This document shows, piece by piece, positions 8,962-20,441 of a stretch of 64,000 bases of DNA; within the stretch, counting starts at the first letter, position 1; each line of letters starts with the position of its first letter. The position numbers were made by a program, and so were the translations under genes. The notes below the pieces were generated by a model. The model made no database searches and had not been told where the DNA came from. It was given only the letters and a program-made list of their open reading frames with translations. The DNA lies in assembly GCA_032718475.1 (NCBI GenBank), contig JAUCBJ010007053.1, positions 90,355 to 154,354 on the forward strand. The letters are read 5' to 3'. This DNA comes from Nemertoderma westbladi (taxonomy: Eukaryota > Xenacoelomorpha > Nemertodermatida > Nemertodermatidae).

Positions 8962-10343
8962 ATGGTCAAACCAAAGCCAACAAACCAAACACCAAAGCCA
9001 ACAAACCAAACACCAAAGCCAACAAACCAAACACCAAAGCCAACAAACCCAAACACCAAAGCCAACAAACCAAACACCAAAGCCAACAAACCAAACACCA
9101 AAGCCAACAAACCAAAGCCAACAAACCAAACACCAAAGCCAACAAACCAAACACCAAAGCCAACAAACCAAAGCCAACAAACCAAACACCAAACCCAACA
9201 AACCAAACACCAAAGCCAACAAACCAAACACCAAAGCCAACAAACCAAACACCAAAGCCAACAAACCAAACACCAAAGCCAACAAACCAAACACCAAAGC
9301 CAACAAACCAAAGCCAACAAACCAAACACCAAAGCCAACAAACCAAACACCAAAGCCAACAAACCAAACACCAAAGCCAACAAACCAAACACCAAAGCCA
9401 ACAAACCAAAGCCAACAAACCAAACACCAAACCCAACAAACCAAACACCAAAGCCAACAAACCAAACACCAAAGCCAACAAACCAAACACCAAAGCCAAC
9501 AAACCAAACACCAAAGCCAACAAACCAAACACCAAAGCCAACAAACCAAAGCCAACAAACCAAACACCAAACCCAACAAACCAAACACCAAAGCCAACAA
9601 ACCAAACACCAAAGCCAACAAACCAAACACCAAAGCCAACAAACCAAACACCAAAGCCAACAAACCAAACACCAAAGCCAACAAACCAAACACCAAAGCC
9701 AACAAACCAAACACCAAAGCCAACAAACCAAACACCAAAGCCAACAAACCAAACACCAAAGCCAACAAACCAAACACCAAAGCCAACAAACCAAACACCA
9801 AAGCCAACAAACCAAACACCAAAGCCAACAAACCAAACACCAAAGCCAACAAACCAAACACCAAAGCCAACAAACCAAACACCAAAGCCAACAAACCAAA
9901 CACCAAAGCCAACAAACCAAACACCAAACCCAACAAACCAAACACCAAAGCCAACAAACCAAACACCAAAGCCAACAAACCAAACACCAAAGCCAACAAC
10001 CAAACACCAAAGCCAACAAACCAAAGCCAACAAACCAAACACCAAACCCAACAAACCAAACACCAAGCCAACAAACCAAACACCAAAGCCAACAAACCAA
10101 ACACCAAAGCCAACAAACCAAACACCAAAGCCAACAAACCAAACACCAAAGCCAACAAACCAAACACCAAAGCCAACAAACCAAACACCAAAGCCAACAA
10201 ACCAAACACCAAAGCCAACAAACCAAACACCAAAGCCAACAAACCAAACACCAAAGCCAACAAACCAAACACCAAAGCCAACAAACCAAACACCAAAGCC
10301 AACAAACCAAACACCAAAGCCAACAAACCAAACACCAAAGCCA
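8962..10343. repeat. 21-bp minisatellite without T on the plus strand
   Basis: Roughly 65 units of AACAAACCAAACACCAAAG followed by CC, with occasional 14-bp short units (AACAAACCAAAGCC) and AACCC variants. It starts about 95 bp after the donor of exon c. Plus-strand units contain only A, C and one or two G, so no stop codon can form in the plus frames, and the minus strand is open as well. The 459-472-residue translations on both strands are artefacts. Confidence 0.95.
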
Positions 10344-10801
10344 GACAACTGATACCTAATTACAGAGTTCACTCGGACAGACACACCTATTACAAATTCT
10401 TAACAAAATTATAAATGATTACCATTTATTTGTTAATGGATCCGATACCGGAAGAGTCATATTTTGGGGTGTAGAGCGCTTCTTAAAAACTTATTTACAT
10501 GTGGCTGGTGTATTAATATTATAGTCAGTGGTAAAAGTGAGTCTAGAGGTGCTAAAGACAACCTAAACCGCTACCGCTCTCTGTGGTTGGGTACTTTAGT
10601 CGATATTTTTCACTTCTAAATCTCATATTGATCTTTGGTTTCTTTAGAACGCATTTGGTGTTTTAGTGAGAGTAGACCTCTTCAAAACATGTAGAAATTG
10701 TTTCCCAAGATATTCCACAGGCCGACTCAAATATCTATCTTTGTTTTATAGGAGTAAAAATTAAAATTTATTAGTTATGTATAATTATTTATGTATCTTA
10801 G
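10344..10801. other. Remainder of intron c-d
   Basis: Intronic AT-rich sequence without recognised elements, ending at the acceptor ATGTATCTTAG of exon d. Confidence 0.4.
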
Positions 10802-10926
10802 CAACTGAAGTCACAGACACAGACACGAAATCCTACCTGTCTGGAATATTTAAAGGATCCCTTGGCGTTCTTATGTTAATTGTTCTCGTATTCTTCCTGT
10901 ATTACGGCATAGAGGTCTATTTTAAG
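10802..10926 (+). CDS. Exon d (TM5)
   Basis: The two bases CA complete the codon begun by exon c (phase 1). The 41 codons that follow give a threonine/aspartate-rich loop (TEVTDTDTKS) and a helix GSLGVLMLIVLVFFLYYGIE. The FxLYYG pattern resembles helix 5 of TOM1 proteins (FLLYGG). The donor is GTTAGA, weaker than usual, with phase 0. Confidence 0.6.
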
Positions 10927-11051
10927 GTTAGAACTTATCTATTATGATTCAACTACACCGAACACCCCTAACCGGTCGGTACAACTTAATGATTATATAT
11001 TCCTAACAAACAACTGGTTGTATCATTTGCTTATTAATCTCTACATTTTAG

Positions 11052-11203
11052 GTTAGAGGCGCATTCGTTAACTTGGCCTACACCTGTTTAGACTCGGTTC
11101 AGCTACATCTTTCCCGTATCGGTTTGATTTCCCAGGCTGGATTTATTTTCCTCATCTCTATTTTTCTGTGTTCTGATGTTCTTGGAATTCCCTGGAGGAA
11201 AAA
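11052..11203 (+). CDS. Exon e (TM6)
   Basis: The acceptor is CTACATTTTAG. Fifty codons include a loop (VRGAFVNLAYTCLDS) and helix 6 (RIGLISQAGFIFLISIFLC), comparable to the EVGYVTTICFTCFLIR helix of plant TOM1. If spliced at GTTAGT (11204) it ends in phase 2, exactly what the exon at 41672 needs. If read through, it stops at a TAA (11217-11219), yielding a protein with six helices. The resulting intron would be 30.5 kb. Confidence 0.6.
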
Positions 11204-11219
11204 GTTAGTAAAAATGTAA

Positions 11220-11626
11220 TAAATAATAATTTAATCCGATGTGATCGGGGATATTTGAAGAGCGCAGCGAGTGACATGAGAGGAAAGTACCACCGAGGTA
11301 TTATAGATGGATAGACAATTAATGTCGTTGTTTTAAAAATATAGTAACAATGTATGGAATTTATTCGTGCCGTACAGTAGTTTATGGCAGGGTTTTTTTT
11401 TTCAAAATGTCCGCTGTGAAAAGTTTCTAAACGGCGAGGAAAAATTTAGAAAATCTCTAATTTAATTAGAAAACCAAAATAATTTGCCCAATGACGAATT
11501 TGAAAAATTTGAATTTTGAAAAGTAGGCCATGTATTACTTCCTGTATTGCTTTGTTTACTAATTTATTCAACCATACGGTATTAATTGTACTGGTAAGTC
11601 GTATGTCGTAGGTCAAAATAAATTAT
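11220..11626. other. Start of giant intron, with single seed of the 58-bp repeat
   Basis: AT-rich sequence. CGTACAGTAGTTTATGG at 11371-11387 is identical to 17 bp of the unit of the array at 25150-30205, about 14 kb downstream, and here occurs once. Nothing else is recognised. Confidence 0.4.
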
Positions 11627-11837
11627 GGAACACATTGGTTTCAATTAAATGGGAGCGCTTCCACTGGTATGTCATAAGTCGTTTGTTACGACTCATGAGT
11701 CGAAAGTGATTATGTACCATGTTCCATCTTTTGACATACGACTCATATGAGTTATATCCGGCAAGAGGCCTGTGATTGGTTACTTTGGGTAGCAGTAAGC
11801 CAGAAAATATTGTAAAGCAATTTATGGTGTTCCATTA
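11627..11837. mobile_element. Possible small inverted-repeat element
   Basis: TTATGGAACAC near 11627 and GTGTTCCATTAA near 11827-11838 form a ~10-bp inverted repeat around a 190-bp interior. That interior also contains several partly palindromic copies of ATGACTTACGACT-like sequence. The ends are short, so this is tentative. LINE-A is inserted at its right edge. Confidence 0.25.
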
Positions 11838-11847
11838 AATCTTCGGC

Positions 11848-14800
11848 CCTAAATCCCTGATGGACCCGGATATCTGGGGAGACGGAATCACCATAATGAA
11901 CTACAAGATGTCAAACGACGAACGCGAGCGCTTTGGGCTAAAGCGCCGTGACCAGCCGTCCGCAAACAACGCGCCCGTCGCTGGGTCGCAACCAACTGTT
12001 GGTACGTGACAAAATAGCCACTCCACACCGTTAACCGTTTCAACCCTGCTGTGGAACATAGAAGGACTGAAATCTGTACTTGAGTTATCCTCTGACGATT
12101 TATTGTCCGGGCCTGATATCCTACTATTAACAGAGACTTTTGCAACTAAGGAACCCGATCTACCGGGGTACTATACTTGGAGCACGGAGGCGACTAAACC
12201 CGCAGGAAGGGGAAGACCAATGGAGGGAATAACAGTTGCAGCTAAACCTCACCTGAACCCGGAATTAGTTAGTAAATCAGGATCATTTGTAACAATTAAT
12301 TCAGATGTTGGAGTTTTTATCTGCTGTTATTTCGACCCCGACACTAGTAGCGATGAGCTAGTGGACGGCGTTTATAAGGCGATCGAATCAGTTCCCGCTG
12401 GTTACAACGGACCAATTATATTAGGCGGTGATTTTAACGCCAGAATGGACAAACAGAATTGCAAAGCGGATTGTCTCCAATATCTCATGGAAGAAAGTCA
12501 CTATGGACTGGAACTGCAGAATGATTTAACTCAACCAACTTATTACTGCCATAATGGTTCTAGTCTTATAGATTTAATATTTGCAAATGTTAAGGTTTCC
12601 TCAATAGACTACCCGATAAATGGATTAAGGAAACACATACCACTTAGAATGGAATGGGAGCTAAACGACCTTAGCAACCAACAATCTACGACCAAGGAAG
12701 ATTCTCAAAGAAAAACTAAGAGAGAACTCAACTTAAACAATCTGGAAGCGGACCCTAGGTTATACAACGCATTCAACTTCTTGGAATTTGAGCAGGATAT
12801 TGACGCAGCCTACTTAAATATTGCAGAGGCAATTAAAGATTCAGCCGTACCAATCATATTTTCTAAGGAATCAAACCCCTGGTTTGATGAGAAATGTTAC
12901 AAACGACGTCAAGAAGTAATAACGCTTCACCATAGGGCCAAAGTTGATCCAGCTGAACGCGAACTACTTTGTAGCACGAAACGATTATACAAAAACCTAC
13001 TGAAGGGAAAACACGCAGCCTACCTAAAACTCCAAGAAGAAAAACTGATAGCTCGAGCCGAATCCGAGCCTTATAAATGGTGGCAGCAACGCAGAGCGGA
13101 ACCACCTTGCCCAGTCCCACTGGCAGCATGGGAAAAACACTTCAGTGACCTACTATCAACAGCCACCCCACCTACCGAACCTCCATCGCAATCAGTCCCA
13201 TACACTACCGTCGGTGAAGGAGAGGATCTTCCATATAATGCTCCTTTTACTCCCGAGGAAGTGGAGGAAGAGTTTATGAAGAAACCAAGTCGGAAGTCCG
13301 GGGGACCCGACCGCCTCCCATACGAATTACTGAAAGCCGCACTCCCGCTAACTCTCTACTTTTGGGTAACGTTATTCAACATATGCTTCATTTCTATGCG
13401 CATTGTATCTACGTGGAAATCTTGTATATGTAAGGTGTTGTACAAAGGTAAAGGACCTCGTAACGAACCAGATAACTACCGAGGCATTGCGTTGTTGTGC
13501 AATGCGTACAAGGTCTTAACTGATCTCGTAGCTCGCCGCTTACGTGCCGCCTTCAGCCACCTGATACCCAGAGAACAATTTGGTTTCCTACCGGGAAGAT
13601 CTACGGCTCAACCCATTGTACAATTGCTCCATGATATAAACTGTAACCTCGACCAACCAAGGAGACCCCTGTACGCATGCTTTGTGGATTTCAAGAAAGC
13701 ATTCGATTCCGTTCCAAGACCTAAACTCATCGAGAAACTGCGCCGTTTATTTGGGCTCAAAGGAAGAATGCTGCGATTTATAGAAATACTACTATCGACC
13801 AATTACATACAAGTCTTCGATGGGTTGCGTAAAACCAAACCAATAAGCCAGCTGATCGGCCTATTACAGGGTGATACACTCAGTCCTTATTTATTTATAC
13901 TATACATTGCGGATCTGGTAGATGCGCTCAAGCGGGCTGCCATTTTAGTAATATTACTGTTTGCCGACGATCTACTGTTTTACTCACACACCAGGGAAGG
14001 TCTACAAGCCGGCCTCAATGCTCTATCAGAGTGGGCGGCTCTGAATGGTCTCACAGTCAATTTAAAGAAAACTGCCGTGATCAAGTTTCGACGGGGAGGT
14101 AAACTTTGTAAAGCAGATGAGTTTTATTACAACAACCAGCAACCTGTTATAATCCGAAACGCTTACACATATTTGGGTGTTACTTTCCAGCCAACGTTAT
14201 CCTTTTCGACACACATTACAAATATCTGTTGTAAATCTATAATGTCTATCCACAACATTACAAACCCGCGTTATCTTTCTCTGGCGACCGCTATAAAAGT
14301 ATTCAACATAAAGACACGACCCATAATAACGTACAACCTACATCTAATCTGGCCTCATCTGACTACCGCGAACCTCCATACAATTGACAGAGTAAAGACT
14401 AATTACCTAAAGAAAACCTTGGGCGTACACAAAAGCACATTGAATCGCCTTGTGATAGCTTTGTGCGGGGAGAACACTCTAGTCGAGGACATCATTTGTA
14501 ATCTGCACCTAAACGATACGGCTGCCTTGATGGAATATAGAGCAGATATCGTAACCAAGAAGTCGGAAATTCCGGTCGAGTTCTGGAGCAGCCCGGCATT
14601 CCAGAACCGAAAATGGACAGAACCTAACCAATCTGGTCGGCACGTAACAACACGGGTATCGGTCCACGGATTTCATCATAAGATCTGTGCGACAGATAAA
14701 TTTCATGCCCCCAACCTGGAGAGCTGTGTATGTCTGCTGTGCGGAGACCCGGCCCCACTATACCACCTACTAACATGCAAGGAAAACTCGCGAACGCTAA

Positions 14801-14937
14801 CCTCCTGGGCCTCTAATGATACGTAATTTACCGAACTCTTTTAACTCTTTAACGTTTTTACTTATTTATTTGATTTAATTAAATACCGTTTTTATCTACC
14901 ATAATGCCAGTACCATGGCGCAATTAAATTAATATAT
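11848..14937 (+). mobile_element. LINE-A: near-complete non-LTR retrotransposon, 14-bp target duplication
   Basis: ATTAAATCTTCGGC occurs at 11834-11847 and again at 14938-14951, a 14-bp target-site duplication around a 3.09-kb element. The element begins about 12 bp before its first ATG, encodes endonuclease, reverse transcriptase and a C-terminal zinc knuckle, and ends in an AT-rich tail without poly(A). It lies sense-oriented inside the large intron between exons e and f of the seven-transmembrane gene. A 250-bp relative is at 2431-2680. Confidence 0.85.
11860..14826 (+). pseudogene. LINE-A endonuclease/reverse transcriptase ORF with one in-frame TGA
   Basis: The frame opens at ATG 11860 and meets a TGA at 12007-12009. 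It then continues open to 14826 (907 codons from the first later ATG at 12103). Endonuclease sequence already begins upstream of 12103 (WNIEGL near 12052), so the stop interrupts the protein unless bypassed. Endonuclease motifs counted from 12103 are TETF (10-13), GGDFNARM (108-115), SLIDLIFAN (154-162) and HIPL (178-181). The usual SDH before the last is RKH, so a catalytic aspartate is missing. Reverse transcriptase shows NYRGIALL, QFGFLPGRST, VDFKKAFDS and FADD (620-623). A zinc knuckle CLLCGDPAPLYHLLTC ends the protein. It is probably an inactive copy, and the clade is not settled. Confidence 0.85.
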
Positions 14938-15010
14938 ATTAAATCTTCGGCGTATCTTCTTTTTACATCGACGGACTCAGACAATATCTGAAAGCGATTT
15001 ATAACATTCG

Positions 15011-17038
15011 ACTCATGAGTTACCAGTGGGGCGCTGGCCTACGTAATGAGTTACCAGTGGGGCGCGGGCCTACGTAATGAGTTACCAATGAGGCGCGGGC
15101 CTACGTAATGAGTTACCAATGGAGCGCGGGCCTACGTAATGAGTTACCAGTGGGGCGCGGGCCTACGTAATGAGTTACCAGTGGGGCGCGGGCCTACGTA
15201 ATGAGTTACCAGTGGGGCGCGGGCCTACGTAATGAGTTACCAGTGGGGCGCGGGCCTACGTAATGAGTTACCAGTGGGGCGCGGGCCTACGTAATGAGTT
15301 ACCAGTGGGGCGCGGGCCTACGTAATGAGTTACCAGTGGGGCGCGGGCCTACGTAATGAGTTACCAATGAGGCGCGGGCCTACGTAATGAGTTACCAGTG
15401 GGGCTCGGGCCTACGTAATGAGTTACCAGTGGGGCGCGGGCCTACGTAATGAGTTACCAGTGGGGCGCGGGCCCACGTAATGAGTTACCAATGAGGCGCG
15501 GGCCTACGTAATGAGTTACCAATGGAGCGCGGGCCTACGTAATGAGTTACCAGTGGGGCTCGGGCCTACGTAATGAGTTACCAGTGGGGCGCGGGCCTAC
15601 GTAATGAGTTACCAGTGGGGCGCGGGCCTACGTAATGAGTTACCAATGAGGCGCGGGCCTACGTAATGAGTTACCAATGAGGCGCGGGCCTACGTAATGA
15701 GTTACCAATGGAGCGCGGGCCTACGTAATGAGTTACCAGTGGGGCTCGGGCCTACGTAATGAGTTACCAGTGGGGCGCGGGCCTACGTAATGAGTTACCA
15801 GTGGGGCGCGGGCCTACGTAATGAGTTACCAATGAGGCGCGGGCCTACGTAATGAGTTACCAGTGGGACGCGGGCCTACGTAATGAGTTACCAGTGGGGT
15901 TCGGGCCTACGTAATGAGTTACCAGTGGGGCGCGGGCCTACGTAATGAGTTACCAGTGGGGCGCGGGCCTACGTAATGAGTTACCAGTGGGGCGCGGGCC
16001 TACGTAATGAGTTACCAGTGGGGCGCGGGCCTACGTAATGAGTTACCAGTGGGGCGCGGGCCTACGTAATGAGTTACCAGTGGGGCGCGGGCCTACGTAA
16101 TGAGTTACCAGTGGGGCGCGGGCCTACGTAATGAGTTACCAGTGTGGCGCGGGCCTAAGTAATGAGTTACCAGTGGGGCGCGGGCCTACGTAATGAGTTA
16201 CCAGTGGGGCGCGGGCCTACGTAATGAGTTACCAGTGGGGCGCGGGCCTACGTAATGAGTTACCAGTGGGGCGCGGGCCTACGTAATGAGTTACCAGTGG
16301 GGCGCGGGCCTACGTAATGAGTTACCAATGGGGCTCGGGCCTACGTAATGAGTTACCAGTGGGGCGCGGGCCTACGTAATGAGTTACCAGTGGGGCGCGG
16401 GCCTACGTAATGAGTTACCAGTGGGGCGCGGGCCTACGTAATGAGTTACCAATGGGGCTCGGGCCTACGTAATGAGTTACCAGTGGGGCGCGGGCCTACG
16501 TAATGAGTTACCAGTGGGGCGCGGGCCTACGTAATGAGTTACCAATGGGGCTCGGGCCTACGTAATGAGTTACCAGTGGGGCGCGGGCCTACGTAATGAG
16601 TTACCAGTGGGGCGCGGGCCTACGTAATGAGTTACCAGTGGGGCGCGGACCTACGTAATGAGTTACCAGTGGGGCGCGGGCCTACGTAATGAGTTACCAG
16701 TGGGGCGCGGGCCTACGTAATGAGTTACCAGTGGGGCGCGGGCCTACGTAATGAGTTACCAGTGGGGCGCGGGCCTACGTAATGAGTTACCAATGAGGCG
16801 CGGGCCTACGTAATGAGTTACCAATGGAGCGCGGGCCTACGTAATGAGTTACCAGTGGGGCGCGGGCCTACGTAATGAGTTACCAGTGGGGCGCGGGCCT
16901 ACGTAATGAGTTACCAGTGGGGCGCGGGCCTACGTAATGAGTTACCAATGAGGCGCGGGCCTACGTAATGAGTTACCAATGGGGCTCGGGCCTACGTAAT
17001 GAGTTACCAGTGGGGCGCGGGCCTACGTAATGAGTTAC
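15011..17038. repeat. 31-bp minisatellite, left segment
   Basis: About 65 units close to GTAATGAGTTACCAGTGGGG followed by CGCGGGCCTAC. Variants include CCAATGAGG, CCAATGGAG, GGGGCTCGGG and a unique GTGTGGCGCGGGCCTAAG unit. The array is broken at 17038 by LINE-B and resumes at 23528. The order of variant units in 15890-16740 recurs in register in the right segment. Confidence 0.97.
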
Positions 17039-17306
17039 TATTATTAATTCATTTAATTCGGACCCAGCCGACAACAGTAAAAGTTCGCTGCACGTTAATA
17101 AGAAATAAAAAGCGAACAAAGTTTCACACACTGCACCAGTGATACAAAATAAAGGATACAATATATTCAAATTAAAAGGAAGAACAAAGCATTTAAAATA
17201 GCCATGGATGGATGCAAATGAAAAAAAAAAAAGAATTATGACCTCGGGGTTTGCTCTGCTTCCAAACGATGCAGAGTCATTAATACTGCACAGGGAACAC
17301 AGTGTA

Positions 17307-20300
17307 TTACACAATACCGAAGTAGTCCCTAATTCTGGTTCTTTTTTCTCCGAGACTCAATGTTCTAAGATTAAATGTTTCTTCGATAAAGCTGGCCTTG
17401 GCCTTATCCCCAGTCAATGCTGCTCCGTGCGAGATACGATTCATCAGGGACTTCTTGTCATAGCGGTACATCAATAGGGACTCAAGCTGTGGAAGGGGAA
17501 AGATAGATAGCGCTTTTATAAAAGAGTTTAGCACTCCCCGATACCGTGACCCAGAGGTTCCATCGAGACTAGCAACAGAGCAGTTAATAAACGATCCCTG
17601 TAAAGCCTTGCTGGGACAATCTATAATTCGCACCATGGTTCCCACCGCTTGTCGCATTGCTTCCACTGATAGGGCATTGATGCTCGTAAGGTGCTCCAGT
17701 GTGGGGTTGCTAACATAGCGCCCAATGTAGAGTAAGCTGCGCAGAGCATTTCTGTGGGCAGCATCGAGTCTATCCATGTCGTTCTGGGAGAGGTAACCAA
17801 TGTGTAATCTCAGGTCGTATAAAATTACAGGCAGTGCAACTGTTCTCCAGAGGTGAGATACGGTTTCAACAGGCAGCCATTCAGAGGTCCATCCCTTGTT
17901 CTTAAGGGTCTGGCTTAGTGCCGCTATCGTCTGCAGGGTCTTGCTTAAGGGGTTAGTCATAACAGTAGCCAAATCGTACCCTAAGAAGCTTAACTTTTCG
18001 CATCTTGGAACCACTTTGCCGTTCAGATAAAGAAATGTTGGCCTATGACAGCCTTGGTGATTGTTGAACACAGTCCAGTTTACTTTGGATTTTTCTACTG
18101 TAAGTTTCATTTCTGCTGCGCTATTATGGAACATGGTAAACATTTTCTCCATTCCCTCCTGCGTGTTAGAGACTAACAAGAAATCATCAGCATAAGAGAT
18201 TGTTCCCAACCAGTGTGTGTCTATCCAGCATCCGAGGTTGGAACTTTTCAAATCATCAAGAATGGATTTAGTATACAAATTGAAGAGGACTGGTGAGAGG
18301 AGTGATCCCTGTTTCAGGCCTCTACAAACATGGATGCCTATAGCATCAACATCACTGCCGAACTTGAGAAAATAGAGGCTTCTGGTGTAATAGTTAAGGA
18401 CAGTAGCAACAATGTGAGGGTTTATTCCACACTCCAGCATTTTGCAGCCCAGAACGTTATAGTCAACAGTGTCGAATGCTGACTCTATATCAAGCTGACA
18501 GAGATATACTGACTTGTTCTTCATCCGCAGATGCTCAATGCACTCTAACATCGTTGCAATGACTACATCAGACCCAATGTGACTACGGTAGGCTGTCTGG
18601 TTCTCATGGAGATCTATGCTGCTAAGGAAGCTCTTCAGCACAACATGTTCAAACAATTTGGCCCAAATGCTGATTGATGATATTGGGCGATACGATTTAG
18701 GAGAGTAAACATCCCGATGCTTGCCCTTATAGAGGCTTGTCAGAACCGAATGTCCAAATATATTAGGAACTTTCTTCAGCATGAATGAGAGGTTGAACAC
18801 AATTGCTAAGATTTCACATATTGGCTCTGGGTTCAAATGTAGCAAATGCTCAATAGTGAGCGAAGAGTTATCAGGGGCTTTCCCTGTAGATAGTGCTGCA
18901 ATTGCTCTCTTCACTGTCAGTGAGGATATTTGTGGCACCACTGAGTTTGCACACGCCAAGTCCATGTCAGTCAGTAGTTCATCACTCAACTTGGAGGCAT
19001 TGTTGGAAAATTTTCTAACATAACTATCGCGCAACTTATCTTCCATCGAGGGGGGTATACCATTTCCGTTTGATTTATTTACCTTTGCCCAAAAGTATTT
19101 CGGATTTGAGTTGAATTTGTTGGCCCATTTATGTATTGATTGTGCGACTGAGTTTTTAGAGAGAAAATTTTTGATACGCCTTGTGCGTCGTTTGGACTCC
19201 TTGAACACTGTAGCAAGGGGGTGTTCATTGCCTTTTCCTTCTTCACTCCATAGTTGGTACAATTGTTGTGTTGTTTTCGAACTCTGGTGTAGAATTTTGG
19301 ACCGAATTCTTATGTTTTTTATACCAGTCTTTCGCTTTGCTACTGGAATATTCTGAATTGCAGCATCATGAATTGCAGACTGTATGTTCTCCATCACACC
19401 ATCGAGAGTTGCAGTAGAAGGTTTTCCACCTAGTTCAGATTTTATTTTATGGATATTCTCCAATAGAAGTGTGTCAACAGCAACTTTATATCTTTCCTTT
19501 TGGGCTTCAGTTGCTTTAGCCCAGTTAAATTTCATGATTTTCCTCCTTGTGGTTGGCTTCACTTTCTGCCCTGAATGGTCATTGTTGAACATAACCGAAA
19601 ATGTCGCAATTACTGGTACGTGATCTGAGTAGTTACTACCAGGATCTTCTTCATATACGCAGCCATCTTTTATCAAAACCATGTTTAACATTGGAGTCAA
19701 TATATGGTCAATATATGACTGACCACCGTTGTGCCCATAAAACGTTATAACTGGCCCAGTGAACTGCTTGTGAGTATCGATGGCCCTTAAATTATTATCG
19801 TTTAGAAAAGAGTTAAGAATCCGGCCTCTGTAAGATGGTTTCTCAGTGAGGAATCTGTTTCCCTGCAGACTACCAAGATCAGCATTGGCATCAGTGAGGA
19901 TGATGGGGATGCATGCTGAATACTGCTCCAGTAACCCATAGAGGCGGCCCAGGAACTCATCGTAGACTTCTTGAGGTTTCCCCGAATCTGGGGCATAGGC
20001 TGAAAGAATCAGAAATGGCTCGTTTGAGGAGTGAAGATGAGCAATTACGCCAACAATATTATCTCCAGATTTCACTTCACTGAAACTATTCACTTTATCC
20101 TTCCTCATGTAAAGGGCTACACCACCTGCACCACGTATACGGTTAGGATTGCTCATTAAGTGGCTTACTGAATATATACAGTTGAAGTTGGCATCCAGTA
20201 GACACATTGATTCTTTGCACTCCATGTCATCGAGCCAGTGTTCCTGGAGGCCTAGAAAATCACAGCTGGTTAAGAGCTCAGCAATGTATTTAGAGTTTGC

Positions 20301-20441
20301 CGCAAATCCATGGGTATTAAAAGTGCACAACCTCAGCTGTTCCTCCAAACCACATTCAGCGGTGTTAGTCTTGATGAAAGGGCTGGTGAGCCCACGGTCT
20401 ATCTCTATACCCTGAATTGACTGCATTGTGGTACCGATCAC
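17307..20441 (-). CDS. LINE-B ORF2: endonuclease and reverse transcriptase
   Basis: 1,044 codons, uninterrupted. Apurinic-type endonuclease covers residues ~35-285: FNTHG (41-45), LQEHW (65-69), TDANADLG (183-190), YIDHIL (243-248) and SDHVPV (272-277) with its catalytic aspartate and histidine. Reverse transcriptase covers ~540-830: SYRPISSIS (583-591), LDIESAFD (650-657), GLKQGSLLSPVLFN (708-721) and the catalytic YADD (750-753). The rest is a C-terminal region without a clear zinc knuckle. The protein would nick target DNA and reverse-transcribe its RNA in place. The 5' end overlaps ORF1 by 77 nt in the +1 frame, so initiation may be by re-initiation or frameshift. All catalytic motifs are intact, so activity is possible. 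Confidence 0.93.
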   Translation of the reverse strand: MIGTTMQSIQGIEIDRGLTSPFIKTNTAECGLEEQLRLCTFNTHGFAANSKYIAELLTSCDFLGLQEHWLDDMECKESMCLLDANFNCIYSVSHLMSNPNRIRGAGGVALYMRKDKVNSFSEVKSGDNIVGVIAHLHSSNEPFLILSAYAPDSGKPQEVYDEFLGRLYGLLEQYSACIPIILTDANADLGSLQGNRFLTEKPSYRGRILNSFLNDNNLRAIDTHKQFTGPVITFYGHNGGQSYIDHILTPMLNMVLIKDGCVYEEDPGSNYSDHVPVIATFSVMFNNDHSGQKVKPTTRRKIMKFNWAKATEAQKERYKVAVDTLLLENIHKIKSELGGKPSTATLDGVMENIQSAIHDAAIQNIPVAKRKTGIKNIRIRSKILHQSSKTTQQLYQLWSEEGKGNEHPLATVFKESKRRTRRIKNFLSKNSVAQSIHKWANKFNSNPKYFWAKVNKSNGNGIPPSMEDKLRDSYVRKFSNNASKLSDELLTDMDLACANSVVPQISSLTVKRAIAALSTGKAPDNSSLTIEHLLHLNPEPICEILAIVFNLSFMLKKVPNIFGHSVLTSLYKGKHRDVYSPKSYRPISSISIWAKLFEHVVLKSFLSSIDLHENQTAYRSHIGSDVVIATMLECIEHLRMKNKSVYLCQLDIESAFDTVDYNVLGCKMLECGINPHIVATVLNYYTRSLYFLKFGSDVDAIGIHVCRGLKQGSLLSPVLFNLYTKSILDDLKSSNLGCWIDTHWLGTISYADDFLLVSNTQEGMEKMFTMFHNSAAEMKLTVEKSKVNWTVFNNHQGCHRPTFLYLNGKVVPRCEKLSFLGYDLATVMTNPLSKTLQTIAALSQTLKNKGWTSEWLPVETVSHLWRTVALPVILYDLRLHIGYLSQNDMDRLDAAHRNALRSLLYIGRYVSNPTLEHLTSINALSVEAMRQAVGTMVRIIDCPSKALQGSFINCSVASLDGTSGSRYRGVLNSFIKALSIFPLPQLESLLMYRYDKKSLMNRISHGAALTGDKAKASFIEETFNLRTLSLGEKRTRIRDYFGIV

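Noticed and set aside
8952-10384. Four open frames of 459-472 codons on both strands
   Set aside because: They are translations of the stop-free 21-bp tandem repeat. The overlap on both strands and the lack of any non-repeat sequence show they are artefacts.
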